DNA of 64,000 bases from Bathynomus jamesi. Lineage: Eukaryota; Arthropoda; Malacostraca; Isopoda; Cirolanidae. The notes below the pieces were generated by a model, which made no database searches, was not told the origin of the DNA, and was given only the letters and a program-made list of their open reading frames with translations. The position numbers and the translations under genes are program-made. Below, piece after piece: positions 61,363 through 64,000 of this stretch. Every line of letters begins with the position of its first letter. Position 1 is the stretch's first letter. The DNA lies in contig JAJOZX010000925.1 in assembly GCA_023014485.1 (NCBI GenBank), positions 249,001 through 313,000 of the forward strand, in the 5' to 3' direction.

Positions 61363-62844
61363 AATATATATACAATTTCCAAATTTTCTGCAATTATGAC
61401 CAGGAAATACTATATTGGCTATAAATAGGGTACGAAAACTACGAATAAAGAATAGTCTTTAGAAATTAGTGTATAGAGCTTATTTCAGTTCTAAACTCTA
61501 ATTTGTATATGAATAATATATCCGAAAAAGTTCAAATTTGAAGTCTTCATTCTTAAACTAGTGTAAAACCTGATAAAGACGTTTGAAATGACATACGTAT
61601 TCGTCTACATAGTTTTATTATCCGAAATTCTTGGAATATTTTCCAATAAGTTTTTCTTCTCTAAAAATTATATGGAGAACGACGTATCGCTTGAATTAAG
61701 CGTTTATAGTGTCTGAAAGTACGTTTAATAAAAGAATTTTACCTCTTAAGTAAAGCCTAAAACTTGAGGGCCAAATTAAATAAAAATAATTATCATCAAC
61801 AGCCCAATTAACATTTGTATATTTAACGTTAAAATTATCGTAATAATTTGAATGTATGTAATTTTCATTTTCATCAATAAAGATAATCTCTCTATTTATC
61901 TTTCTGCTGAAGCTGAAATGTCAAAAAGGAACCCTTTCGGCGAAAATAATCGGATCCGCGCGATCTTGACGCGTTCCAATTCTAGATCTCAGAATCCGTA
62001 TACCCCGTATATCCCATAAATCTGGTACAAATCAACCGAGAGGAGAACCCTGTACCCGGATCAACAGCGTGACCCTGTAGTTACTCTTCCATCGGGAACA
62101 CTCGTATACAGGAAATCTTGCGTAGTTTGATTCTCTATCTGCCTGTATAAATTTGGTGTAAATCTCTTGAGAAAAGTCCTTACGATCCTTAAGATTACAG
62201 TATAACCCGTAAATTAGGACTATCCTACATTTAAAAAAAAAAAAAAAAAAAAGTATTTTGGAAAATCTTCTAAGGTGTCGGATATTGTATGTAAATAGGG
62301 ACATGTCCCGCAAACATGGTGAAACTTGGAAACGTAAAATACTGAAATTTGCCTGAAAGCATTTCATTGGTTATCCCTCCGCCAACTCCGAGTTTTGATC
62401 CCGGAAATTTTATGTGCCAACGTACTCCCCAAAACTAACTTACTCCGTAAATTTGGCATGAATTCGTCTATTTATTTCTAAGATCCTACAGTTACCCCGG
62501 TATTTGGAGAGTCCAATCCTGGAAGGGATTGGATTTGAGTATAAATCTTGTATTACAAATGCTTTAATGAAATATTACATTAAAAAATTACAATTGTATA
62601 CTTTAAAATTCTTACACTTTGCTTCAGAGGCCCCAAACAATGAAAAAAGTTCGAAGTTTAAATAAGGAGTTTACGGAGACCAATTCCCCAAATGACTGGT
62701 TTAAAAAAAAATTAAAAAAAATAGATAAAATTCAGATAAACGTTAAAATTAACAATACTTTCAGTAAATAAAAAATTGGAATGGTAATTTATTAAACGGA
62801 CTTCAGTCTTCTCTTCTTCTTCTTTATATATATATATATATATA
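61363..62844. other. AT-rich DNA, no gene seen
   Basis: No recognisable coding region or repeat in about 1.5 kb apart from poly-A (62231-62251) and a terminal (TA)n (62826-62848). The 111-codon minus-strand frame at 62032-62367 has no motif I recognise. Confidence 0.5.
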
Positions 62845-62880
62845 TATATTGCTGCAAACCCACAAGGAAAAAGAAAAACG

Positions 62881-62926
62881 ATTCCAAGGCCTTTCGTGTA
62901 TTCAAAGCTACACCTCGTCAGGGAAT
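62881..62926 (-). ncRNA. Hammerhead ribozyme motif (family 2)
   Basis: Minus strand: ATTCC (stem I), CTGACGA (CUGANGA core), G, GTGTA-GCTTTGAA-TACAC (5-bp stem II), GAAA, GGCC, TT, GGAAT (stem I partner). As in family 1 there is one extra base between the core and stem II, and the stem III octamer AAGGCCTT is self-complementary. Confidence 0.68.
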
Positions 62927-63033
62927 GAAGTTAAAAGGCGAGAAGCCCATATATATACAACGTACAGGAAAAACAAAACAATTAGCACATACTTAACAAG
63001 GGTTAATATATGGGCTTCTCGCCTTTTAACTTC

Positions 63034-63080
63034 ATTCCCTGACGAGGTGTGTAGCTTTGAATACACGAAAGGCTTGGAAT
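63034..63080 (+). ncRNA. Hammerhead ribozyme motif (family 2), stem III lesion
   Basis: ATTCC, CTGACGA, GGT, GTGTA-GCTTTGAA-TACAC, GAAA, GGC, TT, GGAAT. Two extra bases precede stem II and one C is missing from the stem III loop compared with the left-arm copy; probably inactive. Confidence 0.55.
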
Positions 63081-63149
63081 CGTTTTTCTTTTTCCTTGTG
63101 GGTTTGCAGCATTCATTCATTTCACGTGTTTTATTGTGAAATTCATCCC

Positions 63150-63180
<31 letters not shown>

Positions 63181-63204
63181 TATATATATATATATATATA
63201 TAAA

Positions 63205-63365
63205 TTTTTCACGAAAGTAACACGTGAAAAATATTTATGATGAATAAAACCACGAAGGAAAGGAAACAGAATGGTGCTCAAGCGCTTTCGTCTAATGACA
63301 TCATCAGGAACACTGAAGTACATAAAGAGTTACAGCCTATATATACGTTACAGAAAAAAAAAAAT
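63205..63365 (-). mobile_element. Penelope-like family 1 terminal end
   Basis: TTTCACGAAAGTAACACGTG, CACGAAGGAAAGGAAACAG, hammerhead, AAAGAGTTACAGCC and TATATACGTTACAG. It stops at a short (TA)n where the deleted mariner begins. A solitary, single-arm end. Confidence 0.85.
63274..63313 (-). ncRNA. Hammerhead ribozyme motif (PLE family 1), canonical CUGAUGA
   Basis: Minus strand: GTGTTC, CTGATGA, T, GTC-ATTA-GAC, GAAA, GCGC, TT, GAGCAC. This copy has the textbook CUGAUGA core where its relatives have CUGAGGA, which supports reading the others as hammerheads. Confidence 0.74.
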
Positions 63366-63381
63366 ATATATATAATATATA

Positions 63382-63951
63382 CAGGGCTATTCAAAATGAT
63401 TCATCCGATTTCAACTGAGAATACTTCCGTACCTACCAACCGTGCATCAACTGGGCATACACCACATGAAAGAGGAAATCTCCGAATTTTACAAGATCAC
63501 CGCGAGAGGGCTCCAAAGTCACGCCGTGGCCTAGCCTAGCAACAAACAGTCAGTGTGAAAATGGCGTCCGCACAGCAGAAGGCGTTTTGTGTGTTGCAGT
63601 TTTCGAGCTGTAAATCGGTAGTCACAGTGCAGCGTGAGTTTCGTCGACGTTACAGAACGTTAAGGATACTGTGTACGTGCCACCGTTGTCCACATCTTTG
63701 GATGAGCTCCGAACTCGCATTGTTACTGCCGTAGAGTCAGTGACAACGGACATGCTGGAGCGAGTATGGGAGGAATTCGACTATCGTGTCGACGTTGCTC
63801 GTGTAACTAGGGGAAGTCACATAGAGCATTTATGAGGTGAGACAAAATTTGGACAGTTTTTCTTTGGTTGATGTATCACAAAATCACACTGTATTTGTAA
63901 CATTAAAAAATTTCTCATTTGAAATCAGGTGAATCATTTTTAATAGCCCTG
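63382..63951 (+). mobile_element. Internally deleted DUF4817-type mariner
   Basis: TIRs CAGGGCTATTCAAAATGATT and, mirrored, CAGGGCTATTAAAAATGATT. TA at 63380-63381 and 63952-63953. The first part encodes the N-terminus MASAQQKAFCVLQFSSCKSV (from 63561), then near 63658 it jumps to the sequence found at about 497 in the opening element (GTTAAGGATACTGTGTACG), losing the catalytic core. The junction is out of frame. The remainder to 63951 parallels 497-793 closely. Confidence 0.93.
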
Positions 63952-64000
63952 TATATATATATACAATAAACCGAGAAATATAAAAAATTAAACATTAAAG

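Larger units (their letters stand above)
62849..63115. mobile_element. Penelope-like (family 2) ends as an inverted pair
   Basis: Left arm 62849-62955 and right arm 63006-63112 are mirror copies: TGCTGCAAACCCACAAGG ... TTCGTGTATTCAAAGCTAC ... GGGAATGAAGTTAAAAGGCG AGAAGCCCATAT. About 50 bp of unique sequence lies between. The arms hold a hammerhead different in sequence but identical in plan to family 1. No coding sequence, so the PLE assignment is by analogy. Confidence 0.7.

Overview
The window looks like intergenic DNA from an animal, most likely an arthropod and perhaps a crustacean. The organism call is tentative and rests on the repeat content: DUF4817-type Tc1/mariner elements, DD37D and DD34D mariners, CR1-like LINEs, Penelope-like elements (PLEs), tRNA- and 5S-derived SINEs, many hAT elements, and very abundant (TA)n and (GT)n microsatellites. 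I found no host protein-coding gene, rRNA gene or CRISPR. Every coding segment I can identify belongs to a mobile element. The only long intact one is a hAT transposase of about 895 codons.

Layout. 1-9 kb: the 3' half of a mariner, a small hAT with target-site duplication (TSD) CTTATTAC, a TTA-flanked MITE, and a hAT (TSD ACTGTAAA) into whose transposase a second, intact hAT (TSD ACGGTTAG) has jumped. 9.5-16.4 kb: Penelope-like ends arranged as inverted pairs, an inverted tRNA-SINE pair, and a DD37D mariner with terminal inverted repeats (TIRs) of about 200 bp. 19-25 kb: a CR1-like LINE on the minus strand, split by a 2.5-kb DNA element with CACTAGG ends and TSD TTA. 25.5-33 kb: a hAT (TSD ATAATTAC) split by a MITE (TSD CACTATAC) and by a second CACT-ended element of 2.8 kb, again with TSD TTA. 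33-39 kb: two G-rich or tRNA-like repeats, two LINE fragments, a mariner, and a young CR1 copy. 39-43 kb: inverted flanks around a 30-copy 32-bp minisatellite. 43.5-46.5 kb: a 2.5-kb PLE palindrome followed by a second inverted SINE pair. 46.6-56 kb: a LINE split by a MITE, a three-level nest (mariner > TIR element > hAT), and a mariner split by a hAT. 56-64 kb: MITEs, SINEs, hATs, a second PLE family, and at the very end an internally deleted relative of the mariner that opens the window.

Two observations stand out. First, the two CACT-ended elements encode the same orphan protein family, with an N-terminal Cys-rich domain, an FIDSSK box, a CGDLK box followed by CxxC, and a GERFHQ box. Exact TIRs, TTA TSDs and restored target reading frames at both sites show that the family travels as a DNA transposon, probably a relative of the CMC (CACTA/Mirage/Chapaev) group. 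Second, the ends of two unrelated Penelope-like families both fold as the same minimal hammerhead ribozyme, with compensatory changes in all three stems. The PLE insertions and the two tRNA-SINE loci are mostly inverted head-to-head pairs, which suggests a shared template-switching or foldback route. A further pattern is that hAT families here share a terminal CAGnGnTGGGCA box but carry a different short iteron each.
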